A stretch of DNA of 64,000 nt from Pseudomonas aestuarii (GCF_027988105.1 NZ_JAQJZJ010000012.1:62001-126000), one strand, 5' to 3'; positions 42,729 through 51,652 are shown, counted from the stretch's first letter. Notes: generated by a model from the letters alone, not told the origin. Numbers and translations: made by a program.

Positions 42729-43802
42729 ATGCTTGTGCCAAGGATTTTGATCGTTCTGTTGCTGGGGTTGCTGGGCTTGAATGCCATGGCGGCGGAAACG
42801 GACACACCGCTGCTGCGGGTGGGCATCAACGAGGTGCCACCGTTCGTCATCCGCGAGCCGGATGGCAGTTGGCGCGGCATCAGCATCGATCTGTGGAAGG
42901 CTGTCGCCGAGCAGTCGGGCTATCGCTACGAGCTGCTGCCGATGCCGTTCGAACGCCTGTTGCCGAGCCTGGAAGGCGATCAACTGGATGTGGTGGTCGG
43001 TGCCCTGACCATGACCGCCGAGCGCGAGGCGCGCTTCGACTTCACTCATCCGTTCTACCGCACCGGGCTGGCCATCGCTGTGCCGAGGGCCGGGGAGGGC
43101 AGTGGCTGGGCAGCCGTCAGGGGCTTGCTGTCCTGGCAGTTCGTCAGCCTGATCCTCGGCCTGGCGGTGTTGATGCTGCTGGTCGGTGGGCTGGTCTGGC
43201 TGTTCGAGCGGCAGCGCAACCAGCAGCAGTTTGGCGGCACCCCGGTGCAGGGGTTGGGCTCCAGCTTCTGGTGGGCGGCGGTGACCATGACCACGGTCGG
43301 CTACGGCGACAAGGCGCCGGTGACCCTGGGCGGGCGGCTGATTGGCCTGGTGTGGATGTTCGCCGGCTTGATCATGGTGTCGACCTTCACCGCGGCGGTG
43401 ACCAGCGCGCTCACGGTGGGCAACCTGCAGGGCGGTATCCAGGGGCCGGAGGATCTGCGCCGCGCCCATGTGGCGACTATCGACAAGACCGTCAGTGCGC
43501 GCTACCTGGACAGCCAGCGAATTCGCCGCAGCGATTACGCCGGCCTGCTCGAGGCGATGCGCGCGGTGCAGCAGGGCGAGGCCGATGCCGTGGTCTATGA
43601 CCAGCCGATCATGCAGTACCGCAACGGTGAGCTGGGCGGCGGCGGCCTGCGCCTGCTGCCCGGGACCTTCGAGAACCAGTCCTACGCCTTCGCCCTGGCC
43701 GACGGCAGCCCCTACCGCGAACGGATCAACCTGGAATTGCTGCGGATGACGAGCGGCGATGACTGGCGCAAGCTATTGCAGCTTTACCTGGGAGCGCCCT
43801 GA
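42729..43802 (+). CDS. GluR0-like ligand-gated potassium channel (solute-binding domain split by a K+ pore)
   Basis: 357-residue protein with signal peptide (about 1-22), first lobe of a family 3 solute-binding domain (LRVGINEVPPFVIREPDG to DFTHPFYRTGLAIAVP, residues 29-119), TM1 (about 135-158), a pore helix and selectivity filter TTVGYGDK (188-195), TM2 (about 202-226), then the second lobe (GPEDLRRAHVATIDKTVSA to the C-terminus). This is the layout of the cyanobacterial glutamate receptor channel GluR0: ligand binding in the periplasm opens a potassium pore. Start fixed by GAAGGAG before ATG 42729. Ligand unknown. Stands alone between thyA and a convergent GTPase gene. Confidence 0.88.
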   Translation: MLVPRILIVLLLGLLGLNAMAAETDTPLLRVGINEVPPFVIREPDGSWRGISIDLWKAVAEQSGYRYELLPMPFERLLPSLEGDQLDVVVGALTMTAEREARFDFTHPFYRTGLAIAVPRAGEGSGWAAVRGLLSWQFVSLILGLAVLMLLVGGLVWLFERQRNQQQFGGTPVQGLGSSFWWAAVTMTTVGYGDKAPVTLGGRLIGLVWMFAGLIMVSTFTAAVTSALTVGNLQGGIQGPEDLRRAHVATIDKTVSARYLDSQRIRRSDYAGLLEAMRAVQQGEADAVVYDQPIMQYRNGELGGGGLRLLPGTFENQSYAFALADGSPYRERINLELLRMTSGDDWRKLLQLYLGAP

Positions 43803-43885
43803 GGCGCTGCTCCGGCCCCGGTCACGCCGCGCAGGGCATGCAGTCCGACCGGCCGTCGCTCCTGGCAGCCGCTGTGCGCTTGGGC

Positions 43886-45259
43886 TTAGGCCGCGGTAAG
43901 CGTCGTGCTCAGTCGGTCGAGCAGTTCCTCGCGCTCCGCCTGTTGCAGGCGCGCGCCAGGGTTGAGCGAGGACCATTCGGGGTGGGCGCGGGCCTTGTGC
44001 AGGGCGTCGGGCAGTTTGCCCTGGCGCCATAGCGCTTCCTGCGGTGCGACCAGCTGGATGGCCTGCACCGCCGCGTGGCCGCGGGCTTCCAGGGTTTGCA
44101 GCAACAGTTGCTGGCGCAGGGCGAGCAGGCGCAACACGGCATCGTCCACCGTCAGCTCGCGCTGGCCCTTGAGCTTGCCTTTCAGGCGGGCGCCATAGCC
44201 GCGCAGGGTTTGCGCGCTGCCGCCGATCAGGGCGCCGAGGGCGGCCGCGGCGCCGAGGGTGACGCCGCCGACCAGCAGGTCGATGCCGACTCCGGTGGCG
44301 GCGCCGGCGGCCATGCCGCCGCCGACCTTGACCCCGAGCTGCTTGAGGGTTTCCGGGTTGAACAGGTCGTCGCCCCAGCGGCCGTCGAGCAAGGGCACGG
44401 CTTCGGCCTTGGCGTCATCCTGACGGAAGGCATACAGCCGCAGCAGCGCTTCGACGCAACGCTGTTCGCGCTGGCGGATGGTTTCGCGCAGTTCGCGGAT
44501 CGCGCCCTGTTCCAGGCTTGGCTGGGCCGCCACGCTGCGGCGGCAGGCGGCGCAGTCGAGCAGCAGTTCGGCGATCAGCCGGGTGCCGTTGTGGCGGCGG
44601 GCCTGGCGCTGCACTTCATGGTCGTCGATCAGCCGTTGCAGCTGCGGCCGGGCCTTTTCCTGCAGCAGGGCCAGGCTCTCGTAGAGCCGGCGTTCGCCAT
44701 CCAGCGGCGGCGCCACGCTGTCGAAGGCGACCCGCGCATGCAGGCCGAGACGGGCCAGGGCCTGGTACCAGTCGTCTTCGCGGTGCTGGTGGCCGGCGAC
44801 GAAGTTCAGCACCGGCAGCAAGGGCCGGCCGCACATGGCGAGGATCGCCAGTTCGTCGCGGTACTTGGCCAGCACCGGCTCGCGGGCATCGATCACGTAG
44901 AGGCCGGCGTCCGAGGCGAGCAACTGGCGCAGCACCTTGGCCTCCTGCTCGAAGCGCTGGCGCGCCTCGCTGCTGTCGAGAAAACGGGCCAGGCGGGAAG
45001 GGCCGTCCAGGCGTTCGCCGGGACGCTCCTGACGTTCCAGGTAGTCGAGCAGGGCGATGGCGTCTTCCAGGCCGGGGGTGTCGTACAGCTCCAGCAGGGC
45101 CTGGCCGTCCACCGACAGGCGGACACCTTCAACATGGCGGGTGGTGCTGGCACGCGGAGATACTTCGCCGAAGCCGACGTCGCGGGTCAGGGTGCGCAGC
45201 AGCGAGGTCTTGCCGACGTTGGTGTGACCGACTACGGCCAGTTTGAGCGGATGCTTCAT
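43886..45259 (-). CDS. Membrane-associated GTPase with DUF3482 domain
   Basis: 457-residue protein. N-terminal TRAFAC GTPase: P-loop GHTNVGKTSLLR (residues 11-22), switch threonines in ASTTRHVEG, G3 DTPGLEDAI. G4 is not a plain NKxD (the region reads PVLNFVAGHQ), as in this family. After about residue 310 comes a glycine-zipper hydrophobic stretch, VGGGMAAGAATGVGIDLLVG followed by LGAAAALGALIGG, able to enter membrane, then a basic helical end. Function undescribed. Preceded by a DUF2868 membrane protein with a 45-codon ORF whose stop overlaps this start (ATGA); the DUF2868/DUF3482 pair is conserved in pseudomonads. Confidence 0.85.
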   Translation of the reverse strand: MKHPLKLAVVGHTNVGKTSLLRTLTRDVGFGEVSPRASTTRHVEGVRLSVDGQALLELYDTPGLEDAIALLDYLERQERPGERLDGPSRLARFLDSSEARQRFEQEAKVLRQLLASDAGLYVIDAREPVLAKYRDELAILAMCGRPLLPVLNFVAGHQHREDDWYQALARLGLHARVAFDSVAPPLDGERRLYESLALLQEKARPQLQRLIDDHEVQRQARRHNGTRLIAELLLDCAACRRSVAAQPSLEQGAIRELRETIRQREQRCVEALLRLYAFRQDDAKAEAVPLLDGRWGDDLFNPETLKQLGVKVGGGMAAGAATGVGIDLLVGGVTLGAAAALGALIGGSAQTLRGYGARLKGKLKGQRELTVDDAVLRLLALRQQLLLQTLEARGHAAVQAIQLVAPQEALWRQGKLPDALHKARAHPEWSSLNPGARLQQAEREELLDRLSTTLTAA

Positions 45260-45393
45260 CGTTGGCTCCCTAGCGTGGCTGGCGCGTTACCCATCCACCG
45301 AACAGGATGCTGGATGCACGGGGCGATATAGGCCCCACGCAATTCTCGCCGTCTGAACTGCAGCCGAGCTGCGCGGCACTCGAGGTCAGTCAT
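45256..45393 (-). CDS. Possible 45-codon ORF bridging the DUF2868 and DUF3482 genes
   Basis: Starts ATG at 45393, overlapping the last eight bases of the DUF2868 gene, and ends TGA at 45258-45256, overlapping the GTPase ATG as ATGA. The product begins MTDLECRAARLQFRRRELRG and is basic with Arg and Cys, no membrane segment. It spans the whole 126-base gap. It may be a real small protein or only a translational bridge that feeds ribosomes to the GTPase start. Caution: its frame is also open far upstream inside the DUF2868 gene, as often happens in GC-rich DNA. Confidence 0.35.
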   Translation of the reverse strand: MTDLECRAARLQFRRRELRGAYIAPCIQHPVRWMGNAPATLGSQR

Positions 45394-46780
45394 GGCCCGT
45401 CTCAAGCCAGTGCAGCGGGGCACTGTCACTGTGCGCCAGCTGCAGCTGTTCCAGGGCTTGGTGCCAATCGTCCAGGCGAGCGCTGTCGAGGGCTTCGCCC
45501 GGTGGTGGCGGTAATAACCAGATGCGTGTGGCGCCGGCACTGCGGGCCAGTTCGGCGAGTAGCGCCAGGCTGCCACGATCCGGCGAGCGCTGCGGATCGC
45601 AGGCGATGGCCAGGCGCGCCGGTGGAAAGCGACTGAGTTGTTCGAGCAGGTGCTGGCGCTGCTCGCGGTTGTCGACCACCCCGGCATTGGCGATGCTCTT
45701 GGGCAGCGCTGGAGGCCACGTGCGCTGACTGTCCAGCTCGATGGCGACCAGCAGCGCGCCCTGGCTCTGCAAGGGGCCGGTGCCGGCTGGCGGCTGATGC
45801 AGCTGCGCTGGCGCCGCATCGCTGATGCCCAGGCGTTCGCTGCTCGGCTGCAGGCGCTCACGCAGCAGGCCGTAGCCAGGCAACTCGGTATCCAGCTGCA
45901 AGGCCGCGCATCCCCGACGCCAGCGCCACAGGCACAGCAAGGCCAGCAGCAGGCGCGGCAGCAGGCCATAGACCAGCAGCACGCCGACCAGCCAGCCGGC
46001 CCAGCTGTGGCGTGCGCTTTCACTAAGCAGGGCGCTGTCGCCGCTGGCGCGGATCAGCTCGGCATCCGGCAGGGCGAAACCGAGCAGCGCCGGCAGTGTG
46101 CCGATGGCCTGGGTCAGGCCGATAAAAGTTTCGCCGCCAAGAATGGTGCTTTCCCAGACGAAACCATAGCGGCGGGTGGAGAGCAGGAGTAGCAGCGTCG
46201 CCAGGGTCGCGAGCGAGGCCAGCAGCCACAAGCCATGCACCAGCACACCCAGGCCCCAGCGACTCAGGCGTTGGCGCTGTAACAGCACCAGCAGCGCCGG
46301 CGCCAGTTGCGCGGCGCTGGCGTCACGCGCGAGTTTTTCGCTGAGCCACAGCCACGACCGGCCCAGCGCGCCGGCGTTGTCCCGGCTCAGCAGCAGGCCG
46401 AGGATCCAGCCGAGCAGCATCAGTAGGTTGAGGCCCAGCAGGCTGCCCAGGGCCCAGAACACGTTGACTGGGCGCTGGCCATCACCCAGGGCCGCGCCCG
46501 CCAGGCCGATGCCGCTGAGCAGGGCCAGCAGCAACAAGGCGGCCAGCGCCAATTGCGCACCCTGTAGCCAGTGGTGCAGTGCCTGCACCTGGCCGTCGCG
46601 CTGGGCGAGGAACAAGGCGCGGGCCTGGATACGCTGGGCCAAGGTGCCGCCATCCGCTCGGGCGCGGCGGTTGGCCTCGCTGTCTTCCAGCGGACCGGCG
46701 TGCTCTTCGCGCAGGCGCATGGTTTCGCTTAGCCAGAGACGATGCAGGCGGTTGAGCACGGGTTTCTCGATTGGCCTCAC
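45386..46780 (-). CDS. DUF2868 membrane protein, partner of the DUF3482 GTPase
   Basis: 464-residue inner-membrane protein. N-terminal LWLSETMRLREEHAGPLED is the DUF2868 start signature. Predicted helices at about 78-105, 110-135, 178-205 and 265-295; a ~150-residue C-terminal soluble domain with LLVAIELDSQRTWPPALP and ARLAIACDPQRSPDRGSLA looks like a degenerate Rossmann or GTPase-like fold. Function unknown. GTG start at 46780; an ATG at 46720 is possible but would cut the signature. No recognisable enzyme motif. Head gene of the two-gene operon, 178 bases from the divergent diguanylate cyclase. Confidence 0.8.
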   Translation of the reverse strand: MRPIEKPVLNRLHRLWLSETMRLREEHAGPLEDSEANRRARADGGTLAQRIQARALFLAQRDGQVQALHHWLQGAQLALAALLLLALLSGIGLAGAALGDGQRPVNVFWALGSLLGLNLLMLLGWILGLLLSRDNAGALGRSWLWLSEKLARDASAAQLAPALLVLLQRQRLSRWGLGVLVHGLWLLASLATLATLLLLLSTRRYGFVWESTILGGETFIGLTQAIGTLPALLGFALPDAELIRASGDSALLSESARHSWAGWLVGVLLVYGLLPRLLLALLCLWRWRRGCAALQLDTELPGYGLLRERLQPSSERLGISDAAPAQLHQPPAGTGPLQSQGALLVAIELDSQRTWPPALPKSIANAGVVDNREQRQHLLEQLSRFPPARLAIACDPQRSPDRGSLALLAELARSAGATRIWLLPPPPGEALDSARLDDWHQALEQLQLAHSDSAPLHWLETGHD

Positions 46781-46958
46781 ACGGCGTTCCCTTGGCGAGT
46801 GGAAAACAGAGGATAACCGCAGCGGCCTGCTGATGGCACGGCAGTAAGGGCGTGTACTCTTTTGTCAGTCCGGCTAGGCTGGTGGCCAGTCGCTGCGATT
46901 TCTGCCGAATCCAGTCGTATCGAGCGCCTGAGACCCAACAATAAAAGCGAGTGCCATC

Positions 46959-48191
46959 GTGAAATTACCGCACCTGGAGTGGGTCAATCAGGATTCTCCG
47001 TACCTGCGTCAGCATCAGCAGGGCTTTCGGGCACTTGGTTTTGACGGTGAACTGGAGCAGGCGTTCAAGCGCTATCACGCCAATGTGTTCCTTCGCCGCA
47101 TGCGCTGGGCGTTGTTGGTGGCCATGTTGCTGGCGCTGCTGTTTGTGGTGCTGGATGCGATCGGCCTGCCGGACCCACTGCGTGGCTGGATACTCACCCT
47201 GCGTTTGGGGGTGATTCAGCCAATGCTGCTCCTGGCCTGGCTGGCCACCTATCGGCGTGGACTGCGCGACCACCTGCAGCTGATCGGCGGTATCGTGGCG
47301 CTAGTCTGCGGGCTGGCGGTGGCGGGGATCATTGGCTTGGCCCGCTATCACGACTTTGCTCTGCCCTACGAGGGCATCATCCTGGTCACGGTGTTTTTCT
47401 ATTTCCTTACGGGTCTACGTTTTACCACTGCCGTGCTATGCGGCTGGCTGACCTTTCTGGCGTATCTGGCCGTGGAGCTGAGCAGTGGCCTGGCGGGCGA
47501 ACTGCTGCTGAGCAATGCCCTGTTTCTGGCCTTGGCCAATATTATCGGTTCGGTGGGCTGCTATTCCCTGGAATATGCCACGCGGCAGAACTTCCTCGCT
47601 CATGGCCTGTTGCAGGACCTTGCCGAGAAGGACTTCCTCACCGGGTTGCTTAATCGCCGCGCCTTCACCGAGCGTGCTGAGCGCAGCTGGCGTCAGGCTC
47701 AGCGGGAAAAGCAGGCTCTGGGTGTGGTGATGATGGATGTGGACTTCTTCAAGCGCTACAACGATCACTATGGGCATGCCGCGGGTGACGAGGCGTTGCG
47801 CCAGGTTGCTCGGGTGATCGGCGAGCATGCCCGGCGGCCGCTGGATTGTACGGCGCGCTACGGCGGTGAGGAGTTTGTGGGGCTCTGGTATGGCCTGGGT
47901 GAAGGCCAGCTGCTGGCGATCCTGCAGGATATCCGCAGCGCTGTCGAGGCGCTGGGTCTGAGCCATGCCTATTCGGATGCAGCCGGCGTGGTCACGCTCA
48001 GCATCGGCATGGCCTACCTCACTCCACAACCTCATCAGAGCCTGAGCGATACCTTGCGTCTGGCGGATGTCGCGCTGTACCTGGCCAAGGAGCAGGGGCG
48101 TAACCGCGTGGTTGGCAAGCGCCAGGACAGTCAGGTGGATGGAGGGAAGGCTTCAATGATCGCAGCGGAGTCGGTATTCTCGCGCCTATGA
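46959..48191 (+). CDS. Membrane diguanylate cyclase (GGDEF)
   Basis: 410-residue protein. The N-terminal half holds about six transmembrane helices (residues 50-200) as a sensor of unknown signal. The C-terminal GGDEF domain starts near EKDFLTGLLNRRAF, with MMDVDFFKRYNDHYGH and the active loop RYGGEEF, so c-di-GMP synthesis is expected. An RPLD sequence five residues before GGEEF fits the inhibitory I-site. GTG start at 46959. The stop overlaps the folA start (ATGA, 48188-48191). Corresponds in type to PA0338. Divergent from the DUF2868 gene. Confidence 0.9.
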   Translation: MKLPHLEWVNQDSPYLRQHQQGFRALGFDGELEQAFKRYHANVFLRRMRWALLVAMLLALLFVVLDAIGLPDPLRGWILTLRLGVIQPMLLLAWLATYRRGLRDHLQLIGGIVALVCGLAVAGIIGLARYHDFALPYEGIILVTVFFYFLTGLRFTTAVLCGWLTFLAYLAVELSSGLAGELLLSNALFLALANIIGSVGCYSLEYATRQNFLAHGLLQDLAEKDFLTGLLNRRAFTERAERSWRQAQREKQALGVVMMDVDFFKRYNDHYGHAAGDEALRQVARVIGEHARRPLDCTARYGGEEFVGLWYGLGEGQLLAILQDIRSAVEALGLSHAYSDAAGVVTLSIGMAYLTPQPHQSLSDTLRLADVALYLAKEQGRNRVVGKRQDSQVDGGKASMIAAESVFSRL

Positions 48192-48700
48192 AAAACACTC
48201 TCCCCCTCTGCCTGATTGCCGCCCTCGCGCAAAACCGCGTGATTGGCCGCGACAACCAACTGCCCTGGCACCTGCCGGCGGACCTCAAGCACTTCAAGGC
48301 GCTGACCCTGGGCAAGCCAATCATCATGGGTCGCAAGACCTGGGACTCGCTCGGCCGGCCCTTGCCGGGCCGGCTCAACCTGGTGATCAGTCGCCAGCCC
48401 GGCTTGCAGATCGAGGGCGCGGAAGTGTTCGCCTCGCTCGAGGCGGCCATCGTGCGTGCCGAGCAGTGGGCGCGCGAGCAGGGTGTCGACGAATTGATGC
48501 TGATCGGCGGCGCGCAACTCTACGTGCAGGCGCTGCCATTGGCCGCGCGGCTGTACCTGACCCGGGTCGAGACAAGTCCCGAGGGCGATGCCTGGTTCCC
48601 CGAGTTCGACGCAGGCGCCTGGCAGCGCACGGCCGCCGAGACCTTTGCGCCTCTGGCGCAAGCGCCGGCCTACACCTTCGAGACCTGGGTCCGACGTTGA
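48188..48700 (+). CDS. folA: Dihydrofolate reductase
   Basis: 170-residue NADPH-dependent enzyme regenerating tetrahydrofolate. Substrate-site signature VIGRDNQLPWHLPADLKHFK, GRKTWDSLGRPLPGR and cofactor loop LMLIGGAQLY are intact, as is the active-site acid (the Asp in LPADLK). Its ATG lies inside the diguanylate cyclase stop, so it is translationally coupled to that gene. It works with thyA (6 kb upstream) in the thymidylate cycle. Confidence 0.96.
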   Translation: MKNTLPLCLIAALAQNRVIGRDNQLPWHLPADLKHFKALTLGKPIIMGRKTWDSLGRPLPGRLNLVISRQPGLQIEGAEVFASLEAAIVRAEQWAREQGVDELMLIGGAQLYVQALPLAARLYLTRVETSPEGDAWFPEFDAGAWQRTAAETFAPLAQAPAYTFETWVRR

Positions 48701-48828
48701 GCGGTTCGGGCAACGGCGCCTGAATTGAGGCGCCGCACTCTGCCGTTTTCTTGACCCCAGCCAATTCGGGGTGACCGCGACAGGGCTATGCTTGGCCCTT
48801 CTGCAGCAGCAATCACAGGTCCTACAGC

Positions 48829-49476
48829 ATGCGTGGAGTCGACTCCGACAGCCCTCAGGCGGATGCCATCGCCGCGATTTTCATGCGCCACCCTCTGTGG
48901 GAGGATGCCCTGGCCCTGCTGATGGGCACCATGATGGTCGCGCTGGGTATCGCCTTGTATGGCCATGCGGGGCTGCTGACCGGCGGTACCGTGGGTATCG
49001 CCTTCCTGCTCAAGTACCTGCTCGGCTGGTCATTCGGCTGGTCGTTCTTCCTGATCAACCTGCCGTTTTATGTCCTGGCCATCTGGCAGATGGGCTGGCA
49101 GTTTACCTTGCGCACCTTCTGCGCGGTCGGCCTGGTGTCGCTGCTGGCCGAACTGACCCCGCAGTGGATCGGCTTCGCCCAGCTCAATGTCGTCTATGCA
49201 GCCTTGTTCGGTGGGTTCGCCATGGGCCTGGGGCTGTTGATGTTGTTCCGTCACCGCGCCAGCCTGGGTGGGGTGAATATCCTCGCGCTGTTCTTGCAGG
49301 AGCGCTTCGGCCTGCGCGCCGGCAAGATCCAGATGGCCATCGACGTGACTATCGTGCTGGCGGCGGTGTTCATCGTGCCGCTGGACAAGGTCGCCCTGTC
49401 GATCCTCGGCGCGGTGGCGCTGAACATGGTGCTGGCGATCAATCACCGCGCCGGGCGTTACATGGGCGTGAGTTAG
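48829..49476 (+). CDS. YitT-family membrane protein
   Basis: 215-residue integral membrane protein with five or six helices and the YitT core: ALGIALYGHAGLLTGGTVGI, LGWSFGWSFFLINLPFYVLA, and GLLMLFRHRASLGGVNILAL with the repeated glycine-rich turns. Function unknown, perhaps transport. Lacks the C-terminal soluble DUF2179 domain of Gram-positive YitT proteins. 128 bases after folA; ends at a bidirectional terminator. Confidence 0.85.
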   Translation: MRGVDSDSPQADAIAAIFMRHPLWEDALALLMGTMMVALGIALYGHAGLLTGGTVGIAFLLKYLLGWSFGWSFFLINLPFYVLAIWQMGWQFTLRTFCAVGLVSLLAELTPQWIGFAQLNVVYAALFGGFAMGLGLLMLFRHRASLGGVNILALFLQERFGLRAGKIQMAIDVTIVLAAVFIVPLDKVALSILGAVALNMVLAINHRAGRYMGVS

Positions 49477-49490
49477 GGCCTGAAAACAAA

Positions 49491-49512
49491 AGCCCGGCAC
49501 TAGGCCGGGCTT
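49491..49512. terminator. Bidirectional terminator between yitT-type gene and ilvD
   Basis: AGCCCGGC (49491-49498) pairs with GCCGGGCT (49504-49511), loop of five, A-rich flank on the left and TT on the right, placed between two convergent stop codons. Confidence 0.82.
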
Positions 49513-49530
49513 CTGGGTGTGCGTAACGAC

Positions 49531-51378
49531 TTACGGCACCAGTTTGTCCAGCAGCGCCTTGTCGCGTACCGCGCCCTTGTCGGCGCTGGTGGCGAGCAGG
49601 GCGTAGGCCTTGAGCGCGGTGGTCACCTTGCGCGGACGCACTTCGACCGGCTTCCAGCCCTTCTGGTCCTGCTCCACCCGGCGTGCAGCCAGCTCGTCAT
49701 CGCTGACCAGCAGGTTGATCGAGCGCTCGTGGATGTTGATCAGGATCTTGTCACCCTGGCGCACCAGGCCGATGGCACCGCCGGCGGCGGCTTCCGGCGA
49801 GGCGTGGCCGATCGACAGACCCGAGGTGCCGCCGGAGAAGCGCCCGTCGGTGAGCAGGGCGCAGTCCTTGCCCAGGCCCTTGGACTTCAGGTACGAGGTC
49901 GGGTAGAGCATTTCCTGCATGCCCGGGCCACCTTTCGGGCCCTCGTAGCGGATGATGACGATATCGCCGGCCTGCACTTCGTCGTTGAGGATGCCGCGCA
50001 CCGCGCTGTCCTGGCTTTCGAAGATCTTCGCGCTGCCTTCGAACACCAGAATCGACTCGTCGACCCCGGCGGTCTTCACCACGCAGCCGTCGACGGCGAT
50101 GTTGCCGTAGAGCACCGCGAGGCCGCCTTCCTGGGAATACGCATGCTCGACGCTGCGGATGCAGCCGTTCTCGCGGTCGTCGTCGACCGTGTCCCAGCGG
50201 GTGCTCTGGCTGAACGCGGTCTGCGTCGGGATGCCGGCTGGACCTGCGCGGAAGAAGGTGTGCACGGCTTCATCGTCAGTCTGGGTAATGTCCCATTTGG
50301 CGATGGCCTCGGCCATGGTGGCGCTGTGTACGGTCGGCAGGTCGGTGTGCAGCAGACCGCCGCGAGCCAGTGAACCGAGGATGCTGAAGATGCCGCCGGC
50401 GCGGTGCACGTCTTCCATGTGGTACTTCTGGATGTTCGGCGCGACTTTGCACAGCTGCGGTACTTTGCGCGACAGGCGGTCAATATCGCGCAGGTCGAAA
50501 TCGACTTCGCCTTCCTGGGCGGCAGCCAGCAGGTGGAGGATGGTATTGGTCGAGCCACCCATGGCGATGTCCAGGGTCATGGCGTTTTCGAACGCCTTGA
50601 AGTTGGCGACGTTGCGCGGCAGCACCGAGTCGTCGTTGTCCTGGTAATAGCGCTTGCACAGTTCCACTGCGGTCCGTCCGGCCTGCAGGAACAGCTGTTC
50701 GCGGTCGCTGTGGGTGGCCAGGGTGGAACCGTTGCCCGGCAGCGCCAGACCCAAGGCTTCCATCAGGCAGTTCATCGAGTTGGCCGTGAACATGCCGGAG
50801 CAGCTGCCGCAGGTCGGGCAGGCGCTGCGCTCGTATTCGGCGACCTTCTCGTCGCTGGCCGAGTCGTCGGCGGCGATCACCATGGCATCGACCAGGTCCA
50901 GGCCGTGGCTGGCCAGTTTGGTCTTGCCGGCTTCCATCGGCCCGCCGGAGACGAAGATCACCGGGATATTCAGGCGCAGCGAGGCCAGCAGCATGCCGGG
51001 GGTGATCTTGTCGCAGTTGCTGATGCAGACGATGGCATCGGCGCAGTGGGCGTTGACCATGTACTCGACCGAGTCGGCGATGATCTCGCGGCTCGGCAGC
51101 GAATAGAGCATGCCGTCGTGGCCCATGGCGATGCCGTCGTCCACGGCGATGGTGTTGAATTCCTTGGCCACGCCGCCGGCGCGTTCGATCTCGCGGGCGA
51201 CCAGTTGGCCCATGTCCTTCAGGTGCACGTGGCCGGGCACGAACTGGGTGAAGGAGTTGGCGATGGCGATGATCGGCTTCTTGAAGTCCTCGTCCTTCAT
51301 CCCGGTAGCACGCCAGAGGGCGCGGGCGCCGGCCATGTTGCGGCCGTGGGTGGAGGTTTTCGAGCGGTAATCAGGCAT
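49531..51378 (-). CDS. ilvD: Dihydroxy-acid dehydratase
   Basis: 615-residue iron-sulfur enzyme dehydrating 2,3-dihydroxy acids to 2-oxo acids for valine, isoleucine and leucine. Cluster cysteines in CISNCDKITPGM and CPTCGSCSGMFTANSM, plus GRFSGGTSGLSIGH near the active site. Full length of the proteobacterial IlvD. It supplies the pathway begun by ilvA 15 kb away. The 274 bases upstream carry its promoter and end at the ABC permease gene. Confidence 0.96.
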   Translation of the reverse strand: MPDYRSKTSTHGRNMAGARALWRATGMKDEDFKKPIIAIANSFTQFVPGHVHLKDMGQLVAREIERAGGVAKEFNTIAVDDGIAMGHDGMLYSLPSREIIADSVEYMVNAHCADAIVCISNCDKITPGMLLASLRLNIPVIFVSGGPMEAGKTKLASHGLDLVDAMVIAADDSASDEKVAEYERSACPTCGSCSGMFTANSMNCLMEALGLALPGNGSTLATHSDREQLFLQAGRTAVELCKRYYQDNDDSVLPRNVANFKAFENAMTLDIAMGGSTNTILHLLAAAQEGEVDFDLRDIDRLSRKVPQLCKVAPNIQKYHMEDVHRAGGIFSILGSLARGGLLHTDLPTVHSATMAEAIAKWDITQTDDEAVHTFFRAGPAGIPTQTAFSQSTRWDTVDDDRENGCIRSVEHAYSQEGGLAVLYGNIAVDGCVVKTAGVDESILVFEGSAKIFESQDSAVRGILNDEVQAGDIVIIRYEGPKGGPGMQEMLYPTSYLKSKGLGKDCALLTDGRFSGGTSGLSIGHASPEAAAGGAIGLVRQGDKILINIHERSINLLVSDDELAARRVEQDQKGWKPVEVRPRKVTTALKAYALLATSADKGAVRDKALLDKLVP

Positions 51379-51652
51379 GGCGATAAGTCCTGCAAAGGCT
51401 AGTCAGGTCATGAGCTCAACGGCAGTCGCTTGGGCACGGACACCGTGCGGGCAGCGGGCTGTAGATGTGTCTGTGACGCGTATGTTGAGCCGGCTTCAGG
51501 CCCAAGGCAAACGGAAGTGACCATTTGCCGGGCTGGGGCGGAGGCTGGCGCGGGGTCGGCGCCGGCTCGGCTGGGCTCAAGAATCCGCCTGGGGTGGGCA
51601 GGAGAAGGGTGATTCTAAGCCCAGGCGGTGTGGCGGCGAAAGCACGAAGCGC

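Noticed and set aside
45394..46023. Longer version of the bridging ORF extending into the DUF2868 gene
   Set aside because: The extension is only a second open frame over the DUF2868 coding sequence; only the part from ATG 45393 could be a separate gene.
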